From: Patescibacteria group bacterium UBA3458
GTDB taxonomy: Bacteria; Patescibacteriota; Minisyncoccia; Phycocordibacterales; UBA2100
Direction of reading: 5' to 3'
DNA length: 50,517 nt
NCBI GenBank assembly: GCA_002378745.1
Contig: DFRR01000003.1
Span: forward strand, 1 to 50,517
The notes below the pieces were generated by a model. The model did no database searches. It saw only the letters and a program-made list of their open reading frames with translations, and had not been told where the DNA came from. Positions 1 to 8,413 of the stretch are shown here, one piece after another. The position numbers and the translations under genes were made by a program. Position 1 is the stretch's first letter, and every line of letters starts with the position of its first letter.

Positions 1-1
1 G

Positions 2-469
2 TATGTGGTTGAACGTGGCATTGTACGCTTCTCGCACCTCATCAACACCGGTTCGCAGGAGTTAACACTCGCCATTTCGCGCTCGCTCGGATGGAATTTC
101 GACCGAGCAGAACGTGCCAAGCGTGAGCAAGGACTTATGGTGCGTGAAGGCGCTGATGCGATTCAAGACAAACAGGTAAAAGAGGCTTTGTTATCAACAC
201 TTGGTCGTATTTTTTCAGAAGTGAATCGCGTACTATTAAGTTACGAGAAAAAGTACGGACGCAATGTTTCTCGAGTGGTACTGTCGGGAGGAGGAAGTGG
301 GTTGTACGGACTTTCCGAATACGCAGCTGGGGTCATCAATATCGATGTTGAACGCAGCGCCCCGTTTGAGAAAGTACAAACACCGGCATTCCTTGAAGAC
401 GTACTCGCAGAAGTCGGTCCAGAATTTGCAGTAGCGGTCGGTATCGCGTTGCGACGTATGCAGGGATAA
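2..469 (+). CDS. pilM: PilM-like type IV pilus assembly ATPase, C-terminal part (5' truncated by the window)
   Basis: The reading frame is already open at base 2 and runs to a TAA, so the window holds only the last 155 or so residues. They contain an actin-fold signature: a VLSGGGSGLYGL phosphate-binding loop, and a final segment (EFAVAVGIALRRM) matching the PilM/FtsA ending. In the family, PilM is a cytoplasmic actin-like protein that binds the PilN N-terminus and links the inner-membrane platform to the PilB/PilT motors. Immediate downstream genes are PilN-, PilO- and PilP-like, the standard order. Family assignment is firm; the start lies outside the window. Confidence 0.85.
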   Translation, partial: YVVERGIVRFSHLINTGSQELTLAISRSLGWNFDRAERAKREQGLMVREGADAIQDKQVKEALLSTLGRIFSEVNRVLLSYEKKYGRNVSRVVLSGGGSGLYGLSEYAAGVINIDVERSAPFEKVQTPAFLEDVLAEVGPEFAVAVGIALRRMQG

Positions 470-512
470 ACGAAAAACAAATCGTTCTTTCACATTTTTT
501 TGAACACGAACC

Positions 513-1271
513 ATGGAGTCAAACATTAAAGCATCGTTTATACCAGACAAGCTCCCGACCGAAAACGGGCGTGGAAGACCGACACGAAACTCAAGCGGTA
601 GCGCGGTGGACATTTTAATGTTACTGGCGATCGTAGCGCTTGCTGTAGCGCTTGCACTTGCTGCCGGTGTATTCCTGTACTCAAGCTTCCTCACCTCGAA
701 TGTGCAAAGCAAGAGCGAACAACTCGCTCGTGCGCAGCAGGCGTTTGAGCCAGCACTGGTCGCAGAGCTGGTACGACTCGACGCACGACTCGACGCGGCA
801 AATACGGTACTTGCGCAGCACCTTGCGCCATCGGAAATCTTTAATCTACTCGAAGAGCTCACGTTACAGTCGGTATCATATTCTTCCATGGACTATGCGT
901 TGAGCGAAGACGGTACCATTACACTCAAGTTGCAAGGAAAAGCACGCAGCGTCAACGGCGTTGCATTGCAGGCAAGCGTGTTTGGACAGCATAATGCAAT
1001 CACGAATCCAATCTTTGGCGACCTCGACTTGGTTAGTGACGGTGTGGAGTTTACCGTAACCGCGACAGTGAACCCGGCGGCGTTACGCTACTCGACAGTA
1101 TTTCGACAGTACTCACAGGGTGTACAGACACCAGGCGTACCAACGCAGGAGACACTCCCGACTTCAACACAGCAAACGAATGAGATAACAACCGAAGATG
1201 CTGCAGACAGCGAAGAAGATTTCGGTGAGTTCGGTGGCGCATTACCAGGAGATACTGAAATAGCTCAATAG
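513..1271 (+). CDS. pilN: PilN-like pilus inner-membrane platform protein
   Basis: 252 aa. A short hydrophilic N-terminus (residues 1-33) is followed by one strong membrane segment at about 34-58, a coiled-coil-prone stretch (about 65-105) and a C-terminal globular domain, then a Thr/Glu-rich tail. This is the layout of PilN, whose cytoplasmic N-terminus docks on PilM and whose extracytoplasmic part pairs with PilO. Identity rests mainly on topology and position between PilM and PilO; sequence similarity by eye is weak. The ATG at 513 is the first start after the pilM stop and has no Shine-Dalgarno sequence. Confidence 0.72.
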   Translation: MESNIKASFIPDKLPTENGRGRPTRNSSGSAVDILMLLAIVALAVALALAAGVFLYSSFLTSNVQSKSEQLARAQQAFEPALVAELVRLDARLDAANTVLAQHLAPSEIFNLLEELTLQSVSYSSMDYALSEDGTITLKLQGKARSVNGVALQASVFGQHNAITNPIFGDLDLVSDGVEFTVTATVNPAALRYSTVFRQYSQGVQTPGVPTQETLPTSTQQTNEITTEDAADSEEDFGEFGGALPGDTEIAQ

Positions 1272-1275
1272 TTGT

Positions 1276-1860
1276 ATGACCAAAGCAATACTTTCAATTA
1301 TCTTCATTGGCGCGTCGATCATGATTTTTTCATTGTATGTACGTCCAACATACGACCAAGTGCAAGATAATCGGCTGGCAGTTGCACGTTTCGATGAGGC
1401 ACTCGCAAAAACTCGTGAAATTCAAGAATTGAAAAGTTCACTACTTTCACGATACAACCTTTTTGCGGGAAACAATCTCGAGCGATTGCAGAAGATGCTC
1501 CCGGATCATGTCGACAATGTGCGCTTGGTGCTCGACATGGACGGCATTGCTTCAAAGTACAACATCCGCATTCAAAACGTAGTGGTGCAAAACACTACCG
1601 ACGGTCGTACTGATCAAAATAGTACCGTCCTTAACGGTGGTGCTGCCGAGAATCGTCCCTACAGGTCACTTAACTTGCAGTTCGAAGTCATTGCAACCTA
1701 TGATGACTTCGTACTACTTATGCGCGACCTTGAAACCAGTCTCCGCATCGTTGACCTCACGTCATTGAGTGTGCGTCCACGAAATGATATTACCGGCGCA
1801 GGTATTGCTGGACCGGTCTATTCATTTGGTGTATCGCTCCGCACCTATTGGTTACCATAG
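1276..1860 (+). CDS. pilO: PilO-like pilus inner-membrane platform protein
   Basis: 194 aa. One N-terminal membrane segment (about residues 5-21), then a predicted helical stretch with a QELKSSLLSRYN-type pattern and a C-terminal ferredoxin-like region with the usual PilO wording (SLNLQFEVIATYDDFVLLMRDLE). PilO forms the periplasmic/extracytoplasmic half of the alignment complex with PilN. The gene starts 4 bases after the pilN stop and is probably co-transcribed. No Shine-Dalgarno site precedes the ATG. Confidence 0.75.
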   Translation: MTKAILSIIFIGASIMIFSLYVRPTYDQVQDNRLAVARFDEALAKTREIQELKSSLLSRYNLFAGNNLERLQKMLPDHVDNVRLVLDMDGIASKYNIRIQNVVVQNTTDGRTDQNSTVLNGGAAENRPYRSLNLQFEVIATYDDFVLLMRDLETSLRIVDLTSLSVRPRNDITGAGIAGPVYSFGVSLRTYWLP

Positions 1861-1869
1861 TATGTTTGT

Positions 1870-2223
1870 ATGTTAGATCTCATTAAACAAAACAAGATAA
1901 TCATCATCGTACTCATTGTTATCATCGGTGGGTTTGCGTGGTTTGGTCTTTCTGACCCGCAGCCAACCAACACATTGTTGAGTAGCCAGTCGCGAGCTAA
2001 CGCTCCCGCTGCAGAACAGGAGATTCTCCGAGTATTGCTTGATATGCGTTCTATTCGTCTCGACAGTTCTATTTTTGAAAATCCCGCATTCAGTTCGCTC
2101 CGAGACTACGGGCGAGAAATACTTCCTGAGCCGGTTGGTCGTACCAATCCGTTCGCACCGGCAACCGGCAACACGCAGCCGACCTCTGTAGATACTACGT
2201 CTGACACGATTCTAACGAGATAA
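1870..2223 (+). CDS. Small membrane-anchored pilus protein, PilP-like position
   Basis: 117 aa. Membrane segment at about residues 9-26, then a low-complexity linker, a short helical part (EQEILRVLLDMRSIRLD) and a C-terminal GRTNPFAP motif at 90-97. An NPF-type motif near the end also occurs in PilP lipoproteins, but there is no lipobox and no beta-sandwich domain. The position between pilO and pilB suggests it is a reduced functional counterpart of PilP in a cell without a conventional outer membrane. That role is inference; membership of the pilus operon is clear. Confidence 0.6.
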   Translation: MLDLIKQNKIIIIVLIVIIGGFAWFGLSDPQPTNTLLSSQSRANAPAAEQEILRVLLDMRSIRLDSSIFENPAFSSLRDYGREILPEPVGRTNPFAPATGNTQPTSVDTTSDTILTR

Positions 2224-2229
2224 TGACCT

Positions 2230-4029
2230 ATGGGGAACGATACCCTCATGCAAGGTCTGATACGCAACGGCACTCTCTCGAGAGAGGATGCCCAAATCGT
2301 ATTTGATAGTGCACAGAAAAGAAATATTCCCGTTGAAGAAGCACTTCGGGAAGTTGGTGTTACCCAAGACGCTATTCTTAATGCCAAAGCGGGAAACACC
2401 GGTGTGCCTACTCGAATGCTTGAAGACGAACAGATCCCTTTTTCTATTCTTGAGCATATTCCCGAAGAATCAGCACGACACTATTCGATGGTGCCGCTTG
2501 GTGTTGTTGATGGTGTATTGGAAGTGGGAATGGTTGATCCGGAAAACATGGACGCCGTGGATGCTCTCAACTTCCTTGCGCGCAAAAAAGGACTCCCATA
2601 CAAGATTTTTCTTATCTCAGAAGCTGATTTTCAAGACGTACTTAAAATGTATGACTCGCTCGGCGGCGAAGTCGGGCGAGCGCTCACCGAGTTGGAAAGT
2701 GAGTTCTCTGAAGACCAAAAGAATATCCAGGCAGCTATTGATGAACAAGAGCAAAGCGATGAGACAAACATAAAAGAAGACGCGCCGGTCATTAAGATTG
2801 TCGCCACCATCTTGCGGTATGCGGTTGATGGACGAGCGTCTGACGTACACATTGAGCGCACTGACAAATTGGTAAAAGTACGCTTCCGTGTAGACGGTAT
2901 TTTGCATACGTCCCTCACGCTCCCGGTTAATGTGCATCAAGCAATCGTTGCGCGCATCAAGGTGTTGTCGTCAATGCGACTCGATGAACGCCGGAAACCA
3001 CAGGACGGACGATTTTCTGCCAAGATTGGCGGGCATCGTATCGACTTTCGTGTTTCAACATTCCCGGCGGCAAACGGCGAGAAAATTGTGATGCGTATTC
3101 TTGACCGCGATCGCGGCTTCATTCCGTTGGAGGACATTGGACTCTCTCCTGATAACCTGCAGAAAATTCGTGATGCAATCGCAAAGCCACACGGACTCAT
3201 CTTGATTTCCGGTCCGACCGGTTCGGGTAAGTCGACAACGCTGTACTCGATGCTTGCCGAACTCGACAGAGAAACTAAAAACGTACTTTCACTAGAAGAT
3301 CCGGTTGAATACTTCATTGAGGGCGTGAGTCAATCGCAAGTGCGACCGGAAATCGGATACACTTTTGCAAACGGACTTCGCACCACACTTCGCCAGGACC
3401 CTGACATCATCATGGTGGGGGAGATTCGTGATGCGGAGACTGCAAAGCTCGCGGTGCAGGCCGCACTTACTGGACACCTCGTACTCTCTACTATTCACAC
3501 GAACTCAGCAATCGGTGTGATTCCGCGTTTGGTAGACATGGGTGTTGACCCATTCCTTATTGCGCCAACATTGGTCCTTGCGGTTGCACAACGCTTGGTG
3601 CGCAAGACATGTGATGGTGCACAAGACCCACAACCAATTAACGAAAGTACTCGGGTAATGCTTGAAAAACAGTTTGCTGATTTGCCCGACAAATATCGTC
3701 CGACTATTCCGGATACGTTGTATGAAGCAAAACCAACAGAGGAGTGTCCAAACGGACTACGCGGTCGTCTCGCCGTATTTGAATTATTGCCAATGAATCC
3801 GGAACTTGAGCATCAGGTGTTGACCGACCCAACCGAAGAAAAGGTACAAGAAGTAGCACGACGCAACGGCATGCTTACGATGAAAGAGGATGCAATACTT
3901 AAATCGTTCCAAGGGAAGATTCCATTTACCGAGGCAAACAAGCTCAGTGGTGCACTCTTAGCGGAAGAAGTCGTTGCAGACCTCGCACAGATGAAAAAGG
4001 CAGACGGAGGTACGGAGAAAGGGGTCTAG
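2230..4029 (+). CDS. pilB: PilB/GspE-type pilus extension ATPase
   Basis: 599 aa, normal for the family. The N-terminal MshEN-type domain spans about 1-150 and the secretion ATPase core about 180-560. Walker A GPTGSGKST is at 328-336, followed by the Asp box (LEDPVEYF), Walker B (DPDIIMVGEIRD) and His box (TGHLVLSTIHTN). It powers pilin polymerisation at the PilC platform. Oddity: the zinc tetracysteine site between His box and C-terminus is reduced to single cysteines (C461 and C506) where the family usually has two CxxC pairs. The start lies 6 bases after the previous stop, with no Shine-Dalgarno site. Confidence 0.95.
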   Translation: MGNDTLMQGLIRNGTLSREDAQIVFDSAQKRNIPVEEALREVGVTQDAILNAKAGNTGVPTRMLEDEQIPFSILEHIPEESARHYSMVPLGVVDGVLEVGMVDPENMDAVDALNFLARKKGLPYKIFLISEADFQDVLKMYDSLGGEVGRALTELESEFSEDQKNIQAAIDEQEQSDETNIKEDAPVIKIVATILRYAVDGRASDVHIERTDKLVKVRFRVDGILHTSLTLPVNVHQAIVARIKVLSSMRLDERRKPQDGRFSAKIGGHRIDFRVSTFPAANGEKIVMRILDRDRGFIPLEDIGLSPDNLQKIRDAIAKPHGLILISGPTGSGKSTTLYSMLAELDRETKNVLSLEDPVEYFIEGVSQSQVRPEIGYTFANGLRTTLRQDPDIIMVGEIRDAETAKLAVQAALTGHLVLSTIHTNSAIGVIPRLVDMGVDPFLIAPTLVLAVAQRLVRKTCDGAQDPQPINESTRVMLEKQFADLPDKYRPTIPDTLYEAKPTEECPNGLRGRLAVFELLPMNPELEHQVLTDPTEEKVQEVARRNGMLTMKEDAILKSFQGKIPFTEANKLSGALLAEEVVADLAQMKKADGGTEKGV

Positions 4030-4065
4030 GGGAGTGCGTATAAATATGCTACGCTAACGAGAATC

Positions 4066-4467
4066 ATGGTAGACGATACGAAATACAACATTTTGTTTGT
4101 TGACGACGACGAGTTTCTCGTAGATATGTACTCACTAAAATTCTCTCAGGCAGGGCACCATATTCAGGCCGTGCGCAGTGCCGAGGCCGCCCTTGAGCGA
4201 CTACATGAGGAGGGTTATACGCCCGATGCGGTAGTATTTGACCTCGTCATGCCAAAAATGGATGGCTTCGACTTGCTGAAAGAGATTCAAAAACAACAAC
4301 TTGCGAAAGGTGCTGCACTGATTGTGCTCTCAAACCAAGGTGAAGCTGAAAGCTTGGCAAAAGCAAAAGCACTTGGTGCAACCGGACACATCATAAAAGC
4401 AAACGCGATTCCTTCTGAGGTCTTAAAGTTGGTTGAAAATATCATACGCACCAATCGGAACGTATAA
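4066..4467 (+). CDS. CheY-like single-domain response regulator
   Basis: 133 aa, a receiver domain only, with no output domain. The acidic pocket is D13-D15 (FVDDDE), the phospho-acceptor is D59 (VVFDLVMPKMDG), and the conserved Lys lies in the HIIKAN motif. It sits between pilB and pilT, so a role in controlling extension/retraction motors is plausible, as with PilG/PilH in other bacteria; that is inference. No histidine kinase gene is present in the window. A TGC-TACGCT extended -10-like sequence at 4047-4055 lies about 10 nt upstream of the ATG. Confidence 0.9.
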   Translation: MVDDTKYNILFVDDDEFLVDMYSLKFSQAGHHIQAVRSAEAALERLHEEGYTPDAVVFDLVMPKMDGFDLLKEIQKQQLAKGAALIVLSNQGEAESLAKAKALGATGHIIKANAIPSEVLKLVENIIRTNRNV

Positions 4468-4552
4468 CGCGGTTTGATTGCTCGTGTTCTACACACATAC
4501 GCGTGTACCTTTGCATAGAGTATGCGCTACAATGTATACATCATAATGTTGT

Positions 4553-5614
4553 ATGGATCCTGATCGTTCATTAAAAAAGTTTATCAATATTCTCATAAAC
4601 GAAGGAGGTTCAGACCTGCACCTCACGGCTGAGTCGCATCCAACCATTCGTGTCGCTGGCTCACTTATTTCGCTCACTAAGGAGCCTATTCTTACCGGGA
4701 AAGAAACCATGGCGCTTTTGGGCACGATGATTACCAAAGATGAGCAAGAGGCGTTCATCGAGCAAAAGGAAATAGACTTTTCATATCAACTCGAAGATGG
4801 TAACCGATTCCGCTGCAATGCATTCTTCCAACGTGGTGCAGTCGGTGTCGCGATGCGTCTTATTCCTCGTGAGATCCGTACGGTTTCTGAGCTCGGACTA
4901 CCACCGATCCTTGAGAGCTTTGCTCGTCGCACACAAGGGTTCTTTCTCGTTGTCGGACCAGTCGGGCAGGGTAAAACGACGACTTTGGCATCATTGATAG
5001 AGCTTATTAATCAGGAGCGAGCAGAGCATATCGTTACCATCGAAGACCCAATCGAATACATATTCGAACCAAAGCGCTCACTCATCGATCAGCGAGAAGT
5101 AAAAATTGATACAAAGAACTTTGCATCCGCTTTGCAGGGGGCATTCCGGCAGGACATCGACGTACTGCTCATCGGTGAAATGCGCGGGCCGGAAACCATG
5201 GCTGCAGCGGTAACGGCTGCAGAAACAGGACACCTCGTATTCTCAACGCTACACACAAACAATGCTCCACAGACGGTAAACCGTATCATCGATTCATTCC
5301 CAGGAGACCAGCAAAACCAAATTCGGTTGCAGCTCGCATCATCGCTTGCTGGCATCTTCTCACAGCGTCTTATTCCTCGCATTGGCGGTGGAGTCGTACC
5401 CGCATATGAGTTGCTTGTGGCAAACAAAGCAGTTGCCAACCTCATTCGTGAAAAGCGAACACATGAACTTGGTACGGTTATTGAGACCGGTGCGCAGGAA
5501 GGAATGATTGATATGAACCGCTCACTCGCAGAGCTTGTTGCACGCGGTGAGATTAGCGCTGACAGCGCGTACCAATACTCGCTGAATCCACAAGTTCTTG
5601 ACCGTTTGTTGTAA
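4553..5614 (+). CDS. pilT: PilT-type pilus retraction ATPase
   Basis: 353 aa, normal length. A PAS-like N-terminal domain (about 1-100) is followed by the RecA-like core with Walker A GPVGQGKTTT at 135-144, the Asp box (TIEDPIEY), Walker B (DIDVLLIGEMRG) and His box (TGHLVFSTLHTNNA). PilT drives pilus depolymerisation and twitching. The usual GEMRD(L/P)ET is GEMRGPET here, with Gly replacing Asp. A TACAAT -10-like box lies 20 nt upstream of the ATG and a CATAAT box 5 nt upstream, suggesting its own promoter. Confidence 0.93.
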   Translation: MDPDRSLKKFINILINEGGSDLHLTAESHPTIRVAGSLISLTKEPILTGKETMALLGTMITKDEQEAFIEQKEIDFSYQLEDGNRFRCNAFFQRGAVGVAMRLIPREIRTVSELGLPPILESFARRTQGFFLVVGPVGQGKTTTLASLIELINQERAEHIVTIEDPIEYIFEPKRSLIDQREVKIDTKNFASALQGAFRQDIDVLLIGEMRGPETMAAAVTAAETGHLVFSTLHTNNAPQTVNRIIDSFPGDQQNQIRLQLASSLAGIFSQRLIPRIGGGVVPAYELLVANKAVANLIREKRTHELGTVIETGAQEGMIDMNRSLAELVARGEISADSAYQYSLNPQVLDRLL

Positions 5615-5623
5615 TATCTTTCT

Positions 5624-6832
5624 ATGGCACTTTTTTACTACACCGCAATTGATGCAGAAGGCAAAGAACGCAAAGGAAGTATTGATGCAATCAATAAGGA
5701 CGTTGCAGTCACTGCCTTGCAGCGCCGTGGACTGACGCTTTCGTCAATCACGCCGGCCGAATCGAACTCGTTCTTTCAAATGCGCCTCAGTTTTTTTGAG
5801 CGCGTCAAAAACAAAGATATCGTTATTTTGTCACGTCAAATAACTACGCTGTTTGAAGCGCAGGTATCTGCACTTCGGGCGTTTCGTTTGCTTGCTGCGG
5901 AAAGCGGAAGCCCGCTCTTACAAGACAAACTTAATGAAATTGCGAACGACATCCAGAGCGGTTCAACGATTGCTGATGCGTTAGGCAAGCACCCGAAAGT
6001 ATTCAGTGATTTCTACGTTGCCATGGTGCGTGCAGGTGAAGAGACAGGACGACTGGATGAGGCGTTCGCGTTTCTCGCCGACTATCTCGACAGAACATAT
6101 GAAGTTACCTCTAAAGCACGAAACGCACTTATTTATCCAGCGTTTGTTATCATCACTTTTATTTCAGTAATGGTGCTGATGCTCACAACTGTTATCCCGC
6201 GACTTGCGGATATTTTACTTGAGAGTGGGCAGGAGGTGCCAATATACACCAAAATAGTTATTGGGCTCGCACAGTTCCTCACCAACTATTCATGGTTGCT
6301 CGGCATTGCGTTGGTATTCGGTGGAGTCCTTGTGTATCGATTTATCCAAACCGAATCAGGAAAGAAACGTCTCGCACATGCGCGTTTGGGTGTGCCCTAC
6401 GTCGGTGATTTATACCGGAAACTCTACATGTCTCGCATTGCGGACAGTTTGAGTACTACACTCTCAAGTGGTATTCAACTCGTGCGTGGCATGGAAATTA
6501 GTGCCGCCGTCGTTGGTGATCCTGCGTATCGAGAAATCTTGCTTCAAATCGCACAAGAAATCCAAAGTGGACGACCGGCGTCTGAAGTGTTTGCAAACTA
6601 TGACGAATTCCCTGGCATTGTTATTGCCATGATTAAAGTGGGAGAAGAAACAGGAGACCTCAGTAATATCTTGAAAACAATGGCAAAGTTTTACCAACGA
6701 GAAGTTTCAAACGCTGTTGATACGCTCGTGTCCCTCATTGAGCCGCTCATGATTGTTCTTATGGGTGTTGGCGTTGGTTTGCTTTTGGCGTCGGTATTGG
6801 TGCCAATATACAATATCTCTGCCGGGTTGTAG
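5624..6832 (+). CDS. pilC: PilC/GspF pilus platform membrane protein
   Basis: 402 aa with the typical duplicated T2SF domain: cytoplasmic helical bundles at about 65-190 and 270-390, each followed by membrane segments near 170-190, 220-240 and 375-398. Recognisable T2SF phrases are the VRAGEETGRLDEAF and IKVGEETGDLSNIL repeats. PilC is the inner-membrane platform on which PilB and PilT act. It begins 9 bases after the pilT stop and closes the motor operon; the next gene has its own promoter region. Confidence 0.95.
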   Translation: MALFYYTAIDAEGKERKGSIDAINKDVAVTALQRRGLTLSSITPAESNSFFQMRLSFFERVKNKDIVILSRQITTLFEAQVSALRAFRLLAAESGSPLLQDKLNEIANDIQSGSTIADALGKHPKVFSDFYVAMVRAGEETGRLDEAFAFLADYLDRTYEVTSKARNALIYPAFVIITFISVMVLMLTTVIPRLADILLESGQEVPIYTKIVIGLAQFLTNYSWLLGIALVFGGVLVYRFIQTESGKKRLAHARLGVPYVGDLYRKLYMSRIADSLSTTLSSGIQLVRGMEISAAVVGDPAYREILLQIAQEIQSGRPASEVFANYDEFPGIVIAMIKVGEETGDLSNILKTMAKFYQREVSNAVDTLVSLIEPLMIVLMGVGVGLLLASVLVPIYNISAGL

Positions 6833-6901
6833 GCTGTACTCTAAGACACTCCTTAACGAGGGGAGTGCGGGAACGGATTGCCGTGATACAATGTTATCCA
6901 C

Positions 6902-6939
6902 ATAGCGACGCAAATATACAGCCTTGGTGTCGCTATAAT
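6902..6939 (+). promoter_or_regulatory. Inverted repeat overlapping a -10 box upstream of the pilin gene
   Basis: ATAGCGAC (6902-6909) and GTCGCTAT (6929-6936) form a perfect 8-bp inverted repeat with a 19-nt spacer. The right arm overlaps a consensus TATAAT at 6934-6939. This could be a repressor operator, or a hairpin in a transcript started further upstream. The rest of the 222-nt gap (6833-7054) holds a weak hairpin at about 6848-6868 and the proximal pilin promoter. Confidence 0.35.
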
Positions 6940-7029
6940 GTCAGTATACAAGGCAGAGGACTGGTCGTTCATGGTCTTGGAGCTGCACGAAAGCGTTTAC
7001 AAGCATTAGTGTACAAGGTCACATATTCT

Positions 7030-7035
7030 TATAAT
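7030..7035 (+). promoter_or_regulatory. Likely -10 box of the major pilin promoter
   Basis: Perfect TATAAT at 7030-7035, 19 nt before the pilin ATG. No good -35 hexamer is visible. The short AT-rich leader lacks a Shine-Dalgarno sequence. Confidence 0.5.
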
Positions 7036-7054
7036 TAAATTTTAGAACCATTTT

Positions 7055-7480
7055 ATGAATCTTTTTAGTAACAAAAATCGCGGTTTCACTCTTATTGAGC
7101 TCTTGGTGGTAATCGCCATCATCGGAATTCTCTCGTCTGTGGTGCTTGCATCACTTAACAGCGCTCGTCAGAAGTCACGAGATGCGCGTCGTATCGGTGA
7201 CATAAAACAACTGCAGCTTGCGCTCGAGATGTACTACGACTCAAACAGTGGATACCCATCGTCAACTGCGGCATTGGTGCCTGACTATATTCCAGTGCAG
7301 CCAGCTGACCCACAAACTGACGCTGCGTACACATATGCAGTAAGTGGTACCTCAAACTACGTACTTCGTGCAACACTCGAATCAGAGCACAGTGCCCTTG
7401 GTTCAGACATCGATGGTACCGTCTTCTCAGTAGACTGTACTGATGACTCAGCTCCGTACTACTACTGTGTGCAACCGTAA
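7055..7480 (+). CDS. pilA: Major type IV pilin (PilA/GspG-like prepilin)
   Basis: 141 aa. A class III signal with a short basic leader is cut between G10 and F11 (RGFTLIELLVVIAIIGIL), with the Glu5 of the mature protein at E15. A long hydrophobic alpha-1 helix is followed by a small globular domain of about 90 residues. Two cysteines near the C-terminus (CTDD...YYYC) could form the D-region disulfide. It stands alone between its own promoter and a strong terminator, as expected for an abundant pilin. It is probably processed by the prepilin peptidase encoded just downstream. Confidence 0.93.
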   Translation: MNLFSNKNRGFTLIELLVVIAIIGILSSVVLASLNSARQKSRDARRIGDIKQLQLALEMYYDSNSGYPSSTAALVPDYIPVQPADPQTDAAYTYAVSGTSNYVLRATLESEHSALGSDIDGTVFSVDCTDDSAPYYYCVQP

Positions 7481-7500
7481 TACGGTTTAGCATACACATT

Positions 7501-7528
7501 ACAAAAAGCGCCTATAGGCGCTTTTTGT
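7501..7528 (+). terminator. Rho-independent terminator after pilin
   Basis: A perfect 12-bp stem (ACAAAAAGCGCC / GGCGCTTTTTGT) with a TATA loop ends in a T-run. It begins 20 nt after the pilin stop codon. Confidence 0.9.
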
Positions 7529-7576
7529 ATTGGCACTTCTGTACAGTCTTCAATGGGTATGTGCGTAGTGCTCGTG

Positions 7577-7582
7577 TATACT
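7577..7582 (+). promoter_or_regulatory. -10 box of the prepilin peptidase gene, leaderless geometry
   Basis: TATACT at 7577-7582 lies exactly 6 nt before the ATG at 7589. Initiation about 7 nt downstream of the hexamer would put the 5' end of the mRNA at the start codon. Confidence 0.55.
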
Positions 7583-7588
7583 TTACGT

Positions 7589-8413
7589 ATGATATATGCC
7601 GAACTTGTCGTTATTGCCACACTCGGCGCAATCGTAGGAAGTTTTCTTAATGTATGTATTTTACGATTGCACACCGGTCGCTCAACTTCTGGAAGAAGCG
7701 GCTGCATGTGTTGCGGGACGCAACTTACTTGGAAAGAACTCATTCCCGTCTTCTCGTTCCTAAAACAGCGTGGTCGTTGTGTATCGTGTGGTAGCCGTAT
7801 ATCGAACCAATACTGGATTGTTGAGCTTCTCACTGCCATATTGTTTGTTCTCGTATGGCTTCAGTACATACCGCTGCTGGCTACACTCGTTGGGTGGGCG
7901 ATGGTAGGAACCTTGGTAGTTATTGCGATTTACGATATTAAACATACGATTGTTCCAAACAGCGCCGTTTATACATTCATTGGTCTTGCCGCACTAGCCA
8001 ATATTCCACTACTGGGCACATTTATGCCCGCTGAGCTTTCGATGCATGTATTGTTCGTACTGATAAGTGGCATTCTTGTTGCACTCCCGCTGTTTCTTTT
8101 GTGGCTCGTGTCGAGCGGCCGCTGGATGGGATTTGGGGATGTGAAGCTTGCAGTCGGATTTGGGTTAGCGCTTGGTGCGTATGATGGGCTCATGGCATTG
8201 ATATTCGGGTTTATTGTCGGAGCAATTGTTGGAGTAGCGTTGATGTATGCTCAGAAAGTTATAAAGCGACTACCATTGAGCACACATATAACGCGTCTTA
8301 CAATGAGTAGCGAGATTCCGTTCGCGCCATTTCTCATAACGGGTTTCTTTCTCGTTTGGTTTTTCGATGCAGATCTCATCGCACTGATACAGCTCTTTTA
8401 TGACTCTATTTAA
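7589..8413 (+). CDS. pilD: Prepilin peptidase / N-methyltransferase
   Basis: 274 aa, a polytopic membrane protein. The N-terminal domain has the zinc tetracysteine (CMCC at about residue 33 and CVSC about 30 residues later) for the methyltransferase half. The A24 aspartyl protease half has the catalytic Asp motifs AIYDIKH and GFGDVKLA. It cleaves and methylates prepilins at the membrane. The start at 7589 is preferred to an in-frame ATG at 7553 because the longer version would cover the -10 box and because MIYAELVVIATLGAIVGSFLN matches the family N-terminus. The 3' end overlaps the next gene by 14 bp. Confidence 0.92.
   Translation: MIYAELVVIATLGAIVGSFLNVCILRLHTGRSTSGRSGCMCCGTQLTWKELIPVFSFLKQRGRCVSCGSRISNQYWIVELLTAILFVLVWLQYIPLLATLVGWAMVGTLVVIAIYDIKHTIVPNSAVYTFIGLAALANIPLLGTFMPAELSMHVLFVLISGILVALPLFLLWLVSSGRWMGFGDVKLAVGFGLALGAYDGLMALIFGFIVGAIVGVALMYAQKVIKRLPLSTHITRLTMSSEIPFAPFLITGFFLVWFFDADLIALIQLFYDSI

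Noticed and set aside
236..889. 217-aa minus-strand ORF opposite pilM/pilN
   Set aside because: It is an antisense shadow of two well-supported genes, with Ser/Cys-rich composition and no family features.
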